From positions 62,001-126,000 of the forward strand of contig NZ_CP147915.1 of the NCBI RefSeq assembly GCF_039645585.1: DNA of 64,000 nucleotides, read 5' to 3'. How positions within the stretch are numbered: the stretch's first letter is position 1; the number at the start of each line of letters is the position of its first letter. Shown one piece after another: positions 16,580 to 24,902 of this stretch. The stretch is from Sulfurimonas sp. HSL-1656. Its GTDB lineage: Bacteria; Campylobacterota; Campylobacteria; Campylobacterales; Sulfurimonadaceae. Under the pieces are notes generated by a model that was not told the origin of the DNA, ran no database searches, and worked only from the letters and a program-made list of their open reading frames with translations. Position numbers and translations under genes: made by a program.

Positions 16580-16601
16580 GCGCTTCATAAAAAGGCCGCT
16601 T

Positions 16602-17771
16602 ATGTATGATTCCGTCACCCGCCATGTCAAACTCTCGCTGCTGCTGCTGGCGACGATGGGCGTCATGTCCGGGATCTCCATCGTCGCGGCCCTGCCGCTG
16701 ATCAGCCACCACTTTGAGGACGTTCCCCACATCGCGTTTCTCTCCAAGCTACTGCTGACCATCCCCTCGCTTGTGATTGCCGCGGTCGCCCCTTTTGCGG
16801 GAATGATCGTCGACCGGTTCGGCCGCCTGCGTCCGCTGCTGACGGGCGTCGTACTCTTTATTGTCGGGGGAAGTTCCGGCTTTTACCTGCAGGATTTCGA
16901 AGCGGTCCTCGCCGGGCGCGCGCTGCTGGGGCTCTCCGTCGCGCTGATCATGACCGCCTCCACTGCGCTGATCGGCGACTACTTCGATGAAAGGGGGCGG
17001 CACCGTTTCATGTCGATGCAGGGGATGGCCGTGGGGCTCGGCGGGATCGTCTTTATCATCTCCGGGGGGTACCTCGCCCAGCTGGGGTGGAACTACCCCT
17101 TTGCCATCTACCTGCTGCCGCTGCTTTTCCTGCCGCTGCTCCTGCGGTCGCTCTACGAGCCGAAAAGGCTCCATACGCACAGCGGGGAGGCGGCGGCGGT
17201 TTCGCCGAAGCTGCTGCCGGTCTATCTCAGCGCGTTTTTCTCAATGCTGCTGTTTTACATGCTGCCGACCCAGATGCCCTACCTCGTCATCGACGAGCTG
17301 CACGGCACCCCCAGCAGCATCGGGCACTTCGTCGCCTTTGCCCTGCTTATCAACGCCCTGACGGCGCGCCAGTACGCGCGGATCCGCGCACGCTTCGATT
17401 ACGCCCAGATCTTCGTTTTCATCTATCTCTTCTTCGGCACTGGGCTGCTGGTGATGTCGCAGGTGAGTACCCCGCACCAGCTCTTTTTCGCCTCGGCCTT
17501 CATGGGGGTGGGGTTCGGGCTCGTGATGGTCAACATCAATGCCTGGCTGCTCTCGCTGGTGCCGCCGCACCGCCGCGGGCGGGCCGTGGGGATGCTGACG
17601 ATGAGTTTTTTCCTGGGGCAGTTTTTTTCGCCCATCCTCTTCCAGCCCATTGTGGCCTATGCTGGCATCCAGGGGCTTTTCCTGATCATCGCGGGGGTGT
17701 CGTTCGCCACGGCGGCGGTGCTTTATGTCAAAACGTTTCTGAAAAGGGGTGGGTGTTCTGCTGCGGGGTGA
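16602..17771 (+). CDS. MFS transporter
   Basis: This 389-residue major facilitator protein has twelve hydrophobic segments. The family loop motif after helix 2 appears as GMIVDRFGRLRPL; helix 5/6 loops carry DYFDERGRHR, and a conserved PPHRRGRAVGM lies late in the second half. MFS carriers of this kind export drugs or small metabolites. I start at ATG 16602 rather than at ATGs up to 126 nt earlier, because those precede the TATAAT and encode non-membrane sequence. It diverges from the LtaS-like gene. The substrate cannot be predicted. Confidence 0.85.
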   Translation: MYDSVTRHVKLSLLLLATMGVMSGISIVAALPLISHHFEDVPHIAFLSKLLLTIPSLVIAAVAPFAGMIVDRFGRLRPLLTGVVLFIVGGSSGFYLQDFEAVLAGRALLGLSVALIMTASTALIGDYFDERGRHRFMSMQGMAVGLGGIVFIISGGYLAQLGWNYPFAIYLLPLLFLPLLLRSLYEPKRLHTHSGEAAAVSPKLLPVYLSAFFSMLLFYMLPTQMPYLVIDELHGTPSSIGHFVAFALLINALTARQYARIRARFDYAQIFVFIYLFFGTGLLVMSQVSTPHQLFFASAFMGVGFGLVMVNINAWLLSLVPPHRRGRAVGMLTMSFFLGQFFSPILFQPIVAYAGIQGLFLIIAGVSFATAAVLYVKTFLKRGGCSAAG

Positions 17772-17794
17772 AGGAAAGGGGAACGGATCATCGT

Positions 17795-17813
17795 CCCCCG
17801 GTGGCATCGGGGG
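17795..17813. terminator. stem-loop between converging genes
   Basis: CCCCCG and CGGGGG pair perfectly around a 7-nt loop between the MFS stop and the stop of the DUF2892 gene. Position suggests a shared terminator, but neither strand shows a long T-run. Confidence 0.45.
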
Positions 17814-17996
17814 TTAGATGATGTTGCACTGCCCGGTGATTTTGCAGAGCGGACAGAAGTTCATGATACCGGCGATGAGGGGGATCACGCCGAGGTAGAA
17901 CCAGGGGTTGCCGCTGTAGGCACCGTAGCCGATAAGGGCGGCACCGAGGAGAATACGGAAGGGGCGGCAGAATTTGCGAATCTTGACAACGTTCAT
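17814..17996 (-). CDS. small DUF2892-type membrane protein
   Basis: This 60-residue protein has a basic N-terminus, two membrane helices (about residues 13-27 and 31-45), and a short C-terminal segment CPLCKITGQC with three Cys. It fits the DUF2892 (YgaP membrane-domain) family, often found alone or fused to rhodanese domains. GGAG lies 7 nt before the ATG. The Cys motif may take part in sulfur or redox chemistry. It stands alone between the MFS gene and the UbiD gene. Confidence 0.8.
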   Translation of the reverse strand: MNVVKIRKFCRPFRILLGAALIGYGAYSGNPWFYLGVIPLIAGIMNFCPLCKITGQCNII

Positions 17997-18125
17997 AAAG
18001 GTCTCCGTTTTTTGCGGAATTATAGCGCAGCGGGTGCGGCCGTAATATTAATTATTTCAATTAGTCATACTGCCTTCAAAGTGCATCCCCCGTTCTTATG
18101 TAGGTTTTTTAGAGTTGCTCTGGGA

Positions 18126-18131
18126 TACAAT
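18126..18131 (+). promoter_or_regulatory. -10 hexamer TACAAT 8 nt before the UbiD-family start
   Basis: TACAAT ends 8 nt before ATG 18140, with no Shine-Dalgarno between. This places the transcription start at or next to the ATG, giving a leaderless or near-leaderless mRNA. Confidence 0.5.
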
Positions 18132-18139
18132 ACGGAATT

Positions 18140-19942
18140 ATGAAGATTTTTGAGACGCTCTCCCCCTGGATCAGGACTATCGACGAACCCCTCGACGTCA
18201 ACCTCGAGATCCCGCATATCGCCTATGCGGAGATCAAGAAGGCCGAGCCGAAGATTCTCGTGTTCACCCACCCCGTTGACAAGGCACTCGGCAAAACCTA
18301 CGATATGCCTGTCGTGATGAACATCTTTGCCAACGACGCCGTCGTCGAGACGATTTTCGGCGCGACGCCGGACGCCATCGCGGCCAAGGTGCAGAAGGCG
18401 CTGAAACTGAAGCCGCCCAAGTCGCTCTCGGACAAACTGGAGACCTTCAAGTTCCTTTTTGACCTGCGCAACGTCTTCCCCAAGCGCCTCAAATCCGCCG
18501 GGGCCTGCCAGACCCGGGAGATCGCAGATCTCTCCGAACTGCCGATCCTCAAGACCTGGTCCGACGACGGCGGCAAGTTCATCACGATGGGACAGGTCTA
18601 TACGCAGAGCCTCGACGGCGAGATCCACAATGTCGGCATGTACCGCCTGCAGGTCTACGACGACAAACGGCTGGGGATGCACTGGCAGATCCACAAGGAC
18701 TCGAACCACCTCTTCCACCAGTACAAGAAAGCCGGCCGCAAGATGCCCGTCTCCGTCGCCATCGGCGGCGACCCGCTCTACACCTGGTGCGGCACCGCAC
18801 CGCTGCCCCACGGCATCTTCGAGCTGATGCTCTACGGCTTCGTGCGGAACAAACCCGCCCGCCTGGTGAAGTGCCAGACCAACCCGATCCACGTCCCTGA
18901 AGACGCGGACATCGTCATCGAGGGGTGGGTCGACCCGGAGGTGACCGAGATCGAGGGGATGTTCGGCGACCATACCGGCTACTACACCCTCAAAGAGCCC
19001 TACCCGGTCCTCGAGGTGAGCCGTATCACCGCGAAAAACGACCCGGTGTTCTACGCGACCGTCGTCGGCAAGCCGCCGCTCGAGGACAAATACATGGGGC
19101 TGCCGACGGAGCGGATCTTCTTACCGCTCCTGCAGACGCAGGCGCCGGACCTCAAAGACTACAAGATGCCGGAGAACGGGGTGTTCCACAACCTGATCCT
19201 CTGCAAGATCGCCCCGCAGTACCCGGGCCACAGCCTGCAGATCATGCACGCGCTCTGGGGCGTGGGGCAGATGAGCTTCGTCAAGCACGCCCTCTTTGTC
19301 GACGAATCGGCCCCGGAGCTGGGGGAATACGAGGCGCTGACAAAGCATATCCTCGACCGCCTCACCCCGGAGGCCGTGACGATCACGACGGGGATCGTCG
19401 ATGCCCTGGACCACTCGGCGAGCAGGCCCCTCATCGGCGGGAAGCTCGGCATCGACGCGACGGGTGACACCGTGGAACGCACCATCGACCTGCTTGACGA
19501 CACGGCGCTGCTGAAGAAGGTGAAAACGATCGACAGCGACGTCGTCGCGCTGAAACAGTACATGACGCAGAGCGCAAACCCGGTGACGGTGATCCAGTAC
19601 GAGAAGAAGCGCCCGGCGCGCGAACTCTTCGAGGCGCTGAAGCCGCTATCAGGACACATCGCGATCGCCGTGTTCGTTGACACGCGCCAGAACGACGTGA
19701 ACAACCCCTACATGCTCGTGTGGCGGGTGACGAACAACATCGATGCGCAGCGCGATGTCTGGCTGGAGGAGATGATCGGTGTCGACGGGACCAACAAGGA
19801 CCCGATGGACGGTTTTACACGCGAGTGGCCCGGCGACGTCGTCTGCGACGCAGACGTCTTTGCCGACCTGCGCGCACGGGGCCTGATCGATCTTGACGAC
19901 GAGACGATCGACCGATACCAGTTGGTGGGAGAGAGCAGATGA
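18140..19942 (+). CDS. UbiD-family decarboxylase, probably of menaquinone synthesis
   Basis: This 600-residue UbiD-type, prenylated-FMN-dependent decarboxylase shows the family core: GKFITMGQVYTQ, MYRLQVYDDKRLGMHWQIHK, SVAIGGDPLYTWCG and EGMFGDHTGYYTLKEPYPV. The long form (about 600 residues) is the one used in Campylobacterota for menaquinone synthesis by the futalosine route, where a UbiD-like enzyme decarboxylates a naphthoate; that role is inferred from lineage. No ubiX lies in the window. It overlaps the next gene by 4 nt (ATGA). Confidence 0.9.
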   Translation: MKIFETLSPWIRTIDEPLDVNLEIPHIAYAEIKKAEPKILVFTHPVDKALGKTYDMPVVMNIFANDAVVETIFGATPDAIAAKVQKALKLKPPKSLSDKLETFKFLFDLRNVFPKRLKSAGACQTREIADLSELPILKTWSDDGGKFITMGQVYTQSLDGEIHNVGMYRLQVYDDKRLGMHWQIHKDSNHLFHQYKKAGRKMPVSVAIGGDPLYTWCGTAPLPHGIFELMLYGFVRNKPARLVKCQTNPIHVPEDADIVIEGWVDPEVTEIEGMFGDHTGYYTLKEPYPVLEVSRITAKNDPVFYATVVGKPPLEDKYMGLPTERIFLPLLQTQAPDLKDYKMPENGVFHNLILCKIAPQYPGHSLQIMHALWGVGQMSFVKHALFVDESAPELGEYEALTKHILDRLTPEAVTITTGIVDALDHSASRPLIGGKLGIDATGDTVERTIDLLDDTALLKKVKTIDSDVVALKQYMTQSANPVTVIQYEKKRPARELFEALKPLSGHIAIAVFVDTRQNDVNNPYMLVWRVTNNIDAQRDVWLEEMIGVDGTNKDPMDGFTREWPGDVVCDADVFADLRARGLIDLDDETIDRYQLVGESR

Positions 19943-20673
19943 AACTGAGTGAGGAGCAGCTGGCGCAGTTTGAGCGCGACGGGTACATCCTGCTGCGCGG
20001 CTTTGTGGACAAAGCGCGCTGCGAGGCGATCCTGGCGGCAGCCAAAGAGGAGATCGAGGCGCGCACGCCGCCGATTGAGACGGAAGGGGAGTACACGGGT
20101 TCGAACAACTCGACCCTGCGCCGCCTGCGCCAGGTCTATGACCGCCGCGAGATTTTCCGCGAGTGGATGACGGACAAGGAGATCCGCCCGATGCTGGCGC
20201 AGGTACTGCACGACACCCCGGTCTTAACCCTGGCACACCACAACTCCATTATGACGAAGATGCCCTCCAAGAGCACGGAGAGCCGCTGGCACCAGGACCG
20301 CCGCTACTGGCACTTTGAGAACGACAACCTCGTAAGCGTCTGGCTGGCATTGGGCGAAGAGCGTATGGAGAACGGGGTGCTGGAGTTTATCAACGGCAGC
20401 CACAAACTTGAATACCGGCCGGAACAGTTCGATACCGATACCAGTTTTATGACGGGGCTGCCGGAAAACGACGCCCTGATCGCGAAGAAGGTGCATTACG
20501 ACCTGCACGAAGGCGACGTTATCCTGTTTCATTGCCGGACGCTGCACCACGCCTACGACAACCAGACCGACGAACCCAAGATCGCTTTCGTCTATACGGT
20601 CAAGGGCGCTGCTACCAAGCCTATTCCCGGTACCCGCTCCGCCGAGTACCCCGAGGTCGTGCTCGAGGTCTGA
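19939..20673 (+). CDS. phytanoyl-CoA dioxygenase (PhyH)-like Fe(II)/2-oxoglutarate oxygenase
   Basis: This 244-residue soluble protein has the PhyH layout: an N-terminal FERDGYILLRGFVD segment, the iron ligands HQD (SRWHQDRRYW, near residues 116-118), a FINGSHKL loop, and the distal His in ILFHCRTLHHAYDN. These enzymes hydroxylate small molecules using O2, Fe(II) and 2-oxoglutarate. The 4-nt overlap with the UbiD gene implies coupled translation, yet PhyH proteins are not a known part of menaquinone synthesis. The substrate is unknown. No further gene follows on this strand. Confidence 0.85.
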   Translation: MKLSEEQLAQFERDGYILLRGFVDKARCEAILAAAKEEIEARTPPIETEGEYTGSNNSTLRRLRQVYDRREIFREWMTDKEIRPMLAQVLHDTPVLTLAHHNSIMTKMPSKSTESRWHQDRRYWHFENDNLVSVWLALGEERMENGVLEFINGSHKLEYRPEQFDTDTSFMTGLPENDALIAKKVHYDLHEGDVILFHCRTLHHAYDNQTDEPKIAFVYTVKGAATKPIPGTRSAEYPEVVLEV

Positions 20674-20780
20674 CCGGTCTCACCCTTCCGCTTCGGAGGC
20701 AGCGAACCGTTGCAGCGGTGTTTGAGCGCAAATCGGTGCGACCGCTCGTGGTGGATGCTATCGGGATTGACGGTATTGGG

Positions 20781-20808
20781 GAAAAAGGGGTGCCGGCGCC
20801 GGGGCGCC
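20781..20808 (-). terminator. possible terminator after the downstream lipoprotein
   Basis: On the minus strand, just after the lipoprotein stop, GGCGCC-CC-GGCGCC forms a GC-rich stem, followed about 8 nt later by TTTTT. The spacing to the T-run is longer than ideal. Confidence 0.35.
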
Positions 20809-20814
20809 GCGCCG

Positions 20815-21453
20815 TCATTTGACGCTGACGACGATCGGTGCGGAAGTTTTATGCGCGCTTGAGATGTGGCACTCGCGTGTCGGGTAGACCGATACGTTGG
20901 CGGCGACACGGTAGGTGCCGCTGTTCATGGCAGTGACGTTATAGATCACTTCCGAACCGTTCGGATGGGCGCGCAGACACTCGACCGCAGGCGCATCCGT
21001 GACAAATCCGAGGCCGCTGAACGTCACCTGGACACCGTGGGCATCGCTTCCTGAAAGCGGGAAGTTTTTGGCTTTGACGATGACACGCAGGCTGACCGGT
21101 TCGCCGACGACGACTTTCTCTTTGTCCGGAACAAGTTCCACCGTGTATTTTTCAAAAGGGCTGTCGGCAACGGGGGCCGCGGCGGCAAGTGTCGGCATCG
21201 GTGCCGGTTCAGGCTCGGCGACGGGGGCCGGTTTGGCTTTGGCCACGGCTTTCGGTTTTTCCGGGGCCGGTTTCGGTGCCATCGGCAGCGGGACCGGTTC
21301 GACTTCCGGTGCATTGGGCTCGTTGACGATGCCGAGGACTTCCGGCTCTGCTACCTCATTCTGTGCTGCCGGTTCCGCATTTTTGAGACATCCGCTGAAA
21401 AGCAGGCTGACGGCCAGAAGGTATGCTGCATGCCGCACATACTTTTGAATCAT
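20815..21453 (-). CDS. lipoprotein with Pro/Ala linker and Ig-like domain, copy B
   Basis: This 212-residue lipoprotein has signal and lipobox LLAVSLLFSGC, a long Pro/Ala/Lys/Glu linker (about residues 25-95), and a C-terminal beta-rich domain. The domain ends with a conserved Cys pair (VECLRAHPNGSEVIYNVTA ... YPTRECH). It is a paralogue of 21745-22341: the C-terminal halves match closely, the linkers do not. I chose ATG 21453, with AGGAAG 5 nt upstream; an earlier ATG would add 32 residues ahead of the lipobox. No family name is recognised. It is probably an outer-membrane-anchored periplasmic protein. Confidence 0.75.
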   Translation of the reverse strand: MIQKYVRHAAYLLAVSLLFSGCLKNAEPAAQNEVAEPEVLGIVNEPNAPEVEPVPLPMAPKPAPEKPKAVAKAKPAPVAEPEPAPMPTLAAAAPVADSPFEKYTVELVPDKEKVVVGEPVSLRVIVKAKNFPLSGSDAHGVQVTFSGLGFVTDAPAVECLRAHPNGSEVIYNVTAMNSGTYRVAANVSVYPTRECHISSAHKTSAPIVVSVK

Positions 21454-21574
21454 GTTCTTCCTTTTCTCTATGAAATTGGGCCCGGTCCTCTCACCTCCCG
21501 GGCGCTCCGGTAACCTTCGAACTCTGTCCAGATACGTAACTATATACATAATTTAAAGGTTGCCAAAGGTCATT

Positions 21575-21580
21575 ATTATA
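21575..21580 (-). promoter_or_regulatory. extended -10 (TGTGATATAAT) of lipoprotein copy B
   Basis: On the minus strand TGTGATATAATAATGAC lies about 120 nt before ATG 21453. The same element, TGTGATACAATGAC, precedes copy A at 22457-22462, so the duplication includes the promoter. Nothing else is seen in 21454-21744. Confidence 0.55.
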
Positions 21581-21744
21581 TCACAGCGGCAACAAAATCT
21601 TGCAAATTTTTAAAAATATTGAAAGGCTTGGAACGAAAGGTGATAAATAAGTAATACTGATGTGCAGACACGACGTTGCGATAAAGGGGGCTTATAGAGG
21701 ATTGGGCGGCACAGGGCGGGCAAAGCGCCGCCTCTGCAACCTGA

Positions 21745-22341
21745 TTATTTGACGGTGACCGTCAGAGGGTCCGACATTTTCGATACGCGCGAAGCATTGC
21801 AGTCGCGGGTCGGGTAGAAGGCGACGTTCGCAACGACGTCATAGGTGCCGGCATTGGCCGCCGTGACGTTGTAGATGATGTCCGATCCGTTCGGGTGGAC
21901 CCGGAGACATTCGGATGCCGGCGGGTTGGAAGCAAAGCCCAGCCCGTTGAAGGTGACTTTGACCCCGTGGGCCTCATGGCCGGTCAGCGGGAAGCCGTTG
22001 GCCTTGACGTGCACGTAAAGGCTGACGCTCTTTCCGACGGTGAGGGCGGTTTCGTCCATGGCCACTTCAACATCGTAAAGGTCACAGGGTTTCTCCTCGG
22101 CCGGTGCTGCCGCTGGAGCCGCTTTAGGGGCTGCTTTCGACGCGGCCGGTTTCGGTGCTGCTTTGGGTTGTACAGCCGGTGCGGCTGCCGGTGCTTCGGC
22201 CATAGTCGCTACCGGTGCTTCAGACGGCTGTTCCGCCGGGGCGGGCTGCGGAGCCGGCTCGGCATTCTTCGTGGCGACACAGCCGCCGAATAACATGCTG
22301 ACGGCCAACAGGCACCCTAACTGCTTCATGCGATGGTTCAT
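21745..22341 (-). CDS. lipoprotein with Ala/Pro linker and Ig-like domain, copy A
   Basis: This 198-residue lipoprotein has lipobox AVSMLFGGC, an Ala/Pro/Lys linker of low complexity (about residues 25-85), and a C-terminal domain. The domain is strongly similar to copy B: GHEAHGVKVTFNGLGF against GSDAHGVQVTFSGLGF, and ECLRVHPNGSDIIYNVTA against ECLRAHPNGSEVIYNVTA. The two Cys are conserved and may form a disulfide. ATG 22341 is preceded by GGAGGAGG 6 nt upstream. It is transcribed before copy B on the same strand but with its own promoter. No known family is recognised. Confidence 0.75.
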   Translation of the reverse strand: MNHRMKQLGCLLAVSMLFGGCVATKNAEPAPQPAPAEQPSEAPVATMAEAPAAAPAVQPKAAPKPAASKAAPKAAPAAAPAEEKPCDLYDVEVAMDETALTVGKSVSLYVHVKANGFPLTGHEAHGVKVTFNGLGFASNPPASECLRVHPNGSDIIYNVTAANAGTYDVVANVAFYPTRDCNASRVSKMSDPLTVTVK

Positions 22342-22456
22342 ACGTTTCCTCCTCCATGGTTCGGTATGGCCCGGGGTGTCGGCCCCGGGAAAGCAGAAAC
22401 CTTTAATAAGTTCCATTTGTGATAACTATTTTATAGTATTAAAAGTTTCCTAAGTC

Positions 22457-22462
22457 ATTGTA
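22457..22462 (-). promoter_or_regulatory. extended -10 (TGTGATACAAT) of lipoprotein copy A
   Basis: TGTGATACAATGAC on the minus strand lies about 115 nt before ATG 22341 and matches the element before copy B in sequence and in distance to the gene. Neighbouring bases (GTTTCCTAAGTCATT against GTTGCCAAAGGTCATT, plus strand) are also related. Confidence 0.55.
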
Positions 22463-22469
22463 TCACAAT

Positions 22470-22721
22470 TAAAACAGTTTATGACAATTATTCAAAAAAC
22501 ATTGCAAAAAGGTGAATGATTGTAACAACGAAAGAATAGGGCGAAAGGTTGAATCGTCAGTGGAAGGCGGTTGCTGATTGGATAAAGAGGCGTTACTACC
22601 GTTTCAGCCGGCATCAAGCAGAGTGTTTTGCCGTTAAAACGGAGACGTTAGCCTGCGTGAGCGTCGTCAACGCCGGCGGTCCGGCAATGAAGCTATCCGG
22701 ACGGGAGGTACCGGAAGCGGC
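22470..22721. other. intergenic stretch, no gene seen
   Basis: Apart from the upstream part of the copy A promoter region, which resembles the one before copy B, I see only small inverted repeats: CCGTT-AA-AACGG near 22630 and GCCGG-N4-CCGGC near 22672-22685. The latter may help end the ars operon transcript. Confidence 0.4.
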
Positions 22722-22952
22722 TTAGGCGATCATCGCCAGGATCTCGTCGACACTCGGTACACGGCCCGTCGACTTCACCTCGCCGTCGATGACCAGCCCC
22801 GGCGTGCTCATAACCCCGTAGGCCATGATCTTCTGCAGGTCGCTGACCTTTTCTACCTGCAGGAATTTACCGCTCTTGGCGACCGCCTGCTTCACTTTCG
22901 CTTCGAGTTCGTTGCACTTGGCACAGCCCGTGCCCAAAATTTCGATTTTCAT
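22722..22952 (-). CDS. thioredoxin-like small redox protein (TM0996/redox-active disulfide 2 family)
   Basis: This 76-residue protein has a minimal thioredoxin fold. The active-site motif is CAKC (GTGCAKCNELEAKV, residues 7-20), with the cis-Pro region VMSTPGLVIDGEV and a SVDEILAMI helix at the end. Members of this family often sit next to DUF318/ArsP-type permeases. Here it is the last gene of the ars operon, 12 nt after the Tat-exported protein, with AAAGGAG before its ATG. It may supply reducing power for arsenate reduction or handle thiol-bound arsenic; that is inference. Confidence 0.82.
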   Translation of the reverse strand: MKIEILGTGCAKCNELEAKVKQAVAKSGKFLQVEKVSDLQKIMAYGVMSTPGLVIDGEVKSTGRVPSVDEILAMIA

Positions 22953-22964
22953 GGTTCTTCTCCT

Positions 22965-23948
22965 TTAATGGCTCTGTTTGATCGTATCGTAGAACGGTTC
23001 GACCGGGCCGGAAACGACGTAGGCGCCTACGGGGCCGGCCGCGGCGAGGAATCGCGGGTCGAGGTGCGAATTCTCATGATCGTACATGTTCTCCCATACG
23101 CCGTGCATAATGTAGCTCCGGGCATCGCCGTCGGCAAACGCGTTTTGAAGGATTTCGGTCGTCACCGCTTTGCGGTAATGGCTGTTTTGCGCCGTTCCGG
23201 CCTGGCCGTGGGGATACCGGTCGTCATAGCCCGCATCGTGAACGTCGGGCCGGAAGGTTTGCTGCGCGGTACTCAGAAGGCGCGCGACCTTTTGATTGAA
23301 GGCTTCGCGGTTCGCGTCTTTGATCATGACGTGGTTTTCAACGGTGACGTAGCGGTTTTTCACTTCGTCGGACTGGTGTTGCAGGAAGGTCCTGATCTCA
23401 TCGGGGGTCGTGTAGAGCTTTTGGCGGTCCCCGGCGGCGACGGTTGTGTAGATCCCTTCGTGGTAGTCAAGCTTGATCGGCGTCTTGGTCGGAGGCGTCC
23501 CCGGTTTGTAGGCAAAGAGCGAGGGGACGATCTGTTCGGTAAACCACGCCTGCACCTTGGAGGCGACCAGCGCATCGTAAGAGTCGAAACGGATGAAGAG
23601 CGTATAGAAAAGGGGGAGCTTCGGGGAGGTGGGACGGCCGTCGCCGTCGGCGTACCCGCGGTCGAGCACCCCTTTGAGGTGGGCGGGGTAGTTGCGCACC
23701 ATGGTCGATTCCCCCGTCATCTGTTTGAACGAGAAGCTCAAAAAGCCCTGTTTCCCCTTCAGGAAGGAGGCGAGTCCGTCGATGTTGCCGAGCACCCTCT
23801 TCTTCTCGGGCATCGGGACGCGAAACTCATAATAGAGCGTCACGGCCCCCTCGGGTTTTTTCTCTGCGGTAGCGGCGTACGACGTTGCGGGGAGGATGGC
23901 CGCCCCTGCCATGACCGCACCCATGCCTAAAAAGTTTCGTCTCTCCAT
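22965..23948 (-). CDS. Tat-exported protein with two ABM-like (dimeric alpha-beta barrel) domains
   Basis: This 327-residue protein has a twin-arginine signal (RRNFLG at residues 3-8, hydrophobic stretch, ATSYA cleavage site). The mature part looks like two ferredoxin-like alpha/beta barrel repeats. One follows VTLYYEFRVPMPEKKRVL and one contains VENHVMIKDANREAF. The pattern YIMHGVWENMYDHENSHLD near the end resembles the E-W-H-S/F signature of antibiotic-biosynthesis-monooxygenase folds. Tat export suggests folding with a cofactor before export. It lies between the ArsP-like permease and the thioredoxin-like gene. I recognise no characterised homologue; a periplasmic oxygenase or a haem-binding protein are possibilities. 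Confidence 0.65.
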   Translation of the reverse strand: MERRNFLGMGAVMAGAAILPATSYAATAEKKPEGAVTLYYEFRVPMPEKKRVLGNIDGLASFLKGKQGFLSFSFKQMTGESTMVRNYPAHLKGVLDRGYADGDGRPTSPKLPLFYTLFIRFDSYDALVASKVQAWFTEQIVPSLFAYKPGTPPTKTPIKLDYHEGIYTTVAAGDRQKLYTTPDEIRTFLQHQSDEVKNRYVTVENHVMIKDANREAFNQKVARLLSTAQQTFRPDVHDAGYDDRYPHGQAGTAQNSHYRKAVTTEILQNAFADGDARSYIMHGVWENMYDHENSHLDPRFLAAAGPVGAYVVSGPVEPFYDTIKQSH

Positions 23949-23957
23949 AATGATTCC

Positions 23958-24902
23958 TTACAAGATGATGTTGAACAGATAGCCGACGCCGATGATCCCG
24001 ACGCCGATGATGCCGAAGAAGGTGGCGATGAGCCTGGTGTGCAGGATCTGCTTGAGGATGATCGCTTCGGGCAGGCTCAGCGCCGTCACGGCCATCATAA
24101 ACGACAGCGCGGTGCCCAGCAGCATCCCTTTCTCCGTCAGGACCTCCACCAGCGGCATGACGCCGGCGGCCGAGGCATACATCGGGATGCCCATCACTGC
24201 CGCGACGGGCACGGCGTACCAGGCGTCGCCGCCGGCGTAGTCGGCGATGAACTCCGCCGGGACAAAGCCGTGGAACCATGCGCCGACGCCGACGCCGGCC
24301 ATAACCCAGAGGTAGATCTTTCTAAAGATCTCCAGGGTCGCTTTCCAGGCGTCGCCGGCGCGCTGTCTCAGGTTCAGCGACGTCGCCGCCACATGGAGGT
24401 CGCCCTGCATCACCGGTACGTCCAGCAGCACGTACCGTTCCGCTTTGGTCCGGCCGATCAGCCAGCCGCCGACGATCGCCACGGCCAGTCCGAAGCCAAT
24501 GTACAGCGCGGTGATCTTCCAGCCGAAGAGCCCGAAGAGCATGGCGATGGCGATCTCGTTGTTCAGCGGGGCGGAGATGAGAAAGCTGAAGGTGACGCCG
24601 ACGGGGATGCGCGCCTGCAGAAAGCCCAGGAAGAGGGGAATAGCCGAACAGGTACAGAAGGGGGTGATGATCCCGAAGAGTGCGGCCAGGATGTTGCCCG
24701 TGAACTCTTTTTTCCCCGCGAGGTAGGCCCGCACCATCTCGGTGTTCATCCAGGTGCGCAGGAAGGATACGGCGAAGATGATGGTGATCAGCAGGAACCA
24801 GATCTTGACCGTATCGTAGAGGAAGAAGTGGAGCGCGTCGGCGAACCGCCCCTGAAGGTGGAGCGTTTCGTAGACGAAGGCGCGGCTGAGGTCATGCCAC
24901 AT
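23958..24902 (-). CDS. arsP: ArsP/DUF318-family permease
   Basis: This 314-residue inner-membrane permease has about eight helices. The family hallmark ITPFCTCSAIPLFLGFLQA lies near residues 78-96, and SFLISAPLNNEIAIAMLFG and MGIPMYASAAGVMPLVE follow. ArsP of Campylobacter jejuni exports trivalent organoarsenicals such as methylarsenite; other DUF318 proteins are less defined. The gene abuts arsC with no gap. Together with the ArsI-like gene this points to methylarsenite resistance. Specificity cannot be proven from sequence. Confidence 0.8.
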   Translation of the reverse strand: MWHDLSRAFVYETLHLQGRFADALHFFLYDTVKIWFLLITIIFAVSFLRTWMNTEMVRAYLAGKKEFTGNILAALFGIITPFCTCSAIPLFLGFLQARIPVGVTFSFLISAPLNNEIAIAMLFGLFGWKITALYIGFGLAVAIVGGWLIGRTKAERYVLLDVPVMQGDLHVAATSLNLRQRAGDAWKATLEIFRKIYLWVMAGVGVGAWFHGFVPAEFIADYAGGDAWYAVPVAAVMGIPMYASAAGVMPLVEVLTEKGMLLGTALSFMMAVTALSLPEAIILKQILHTRLIATFFGIIGVGIIGVGYLFNIIL

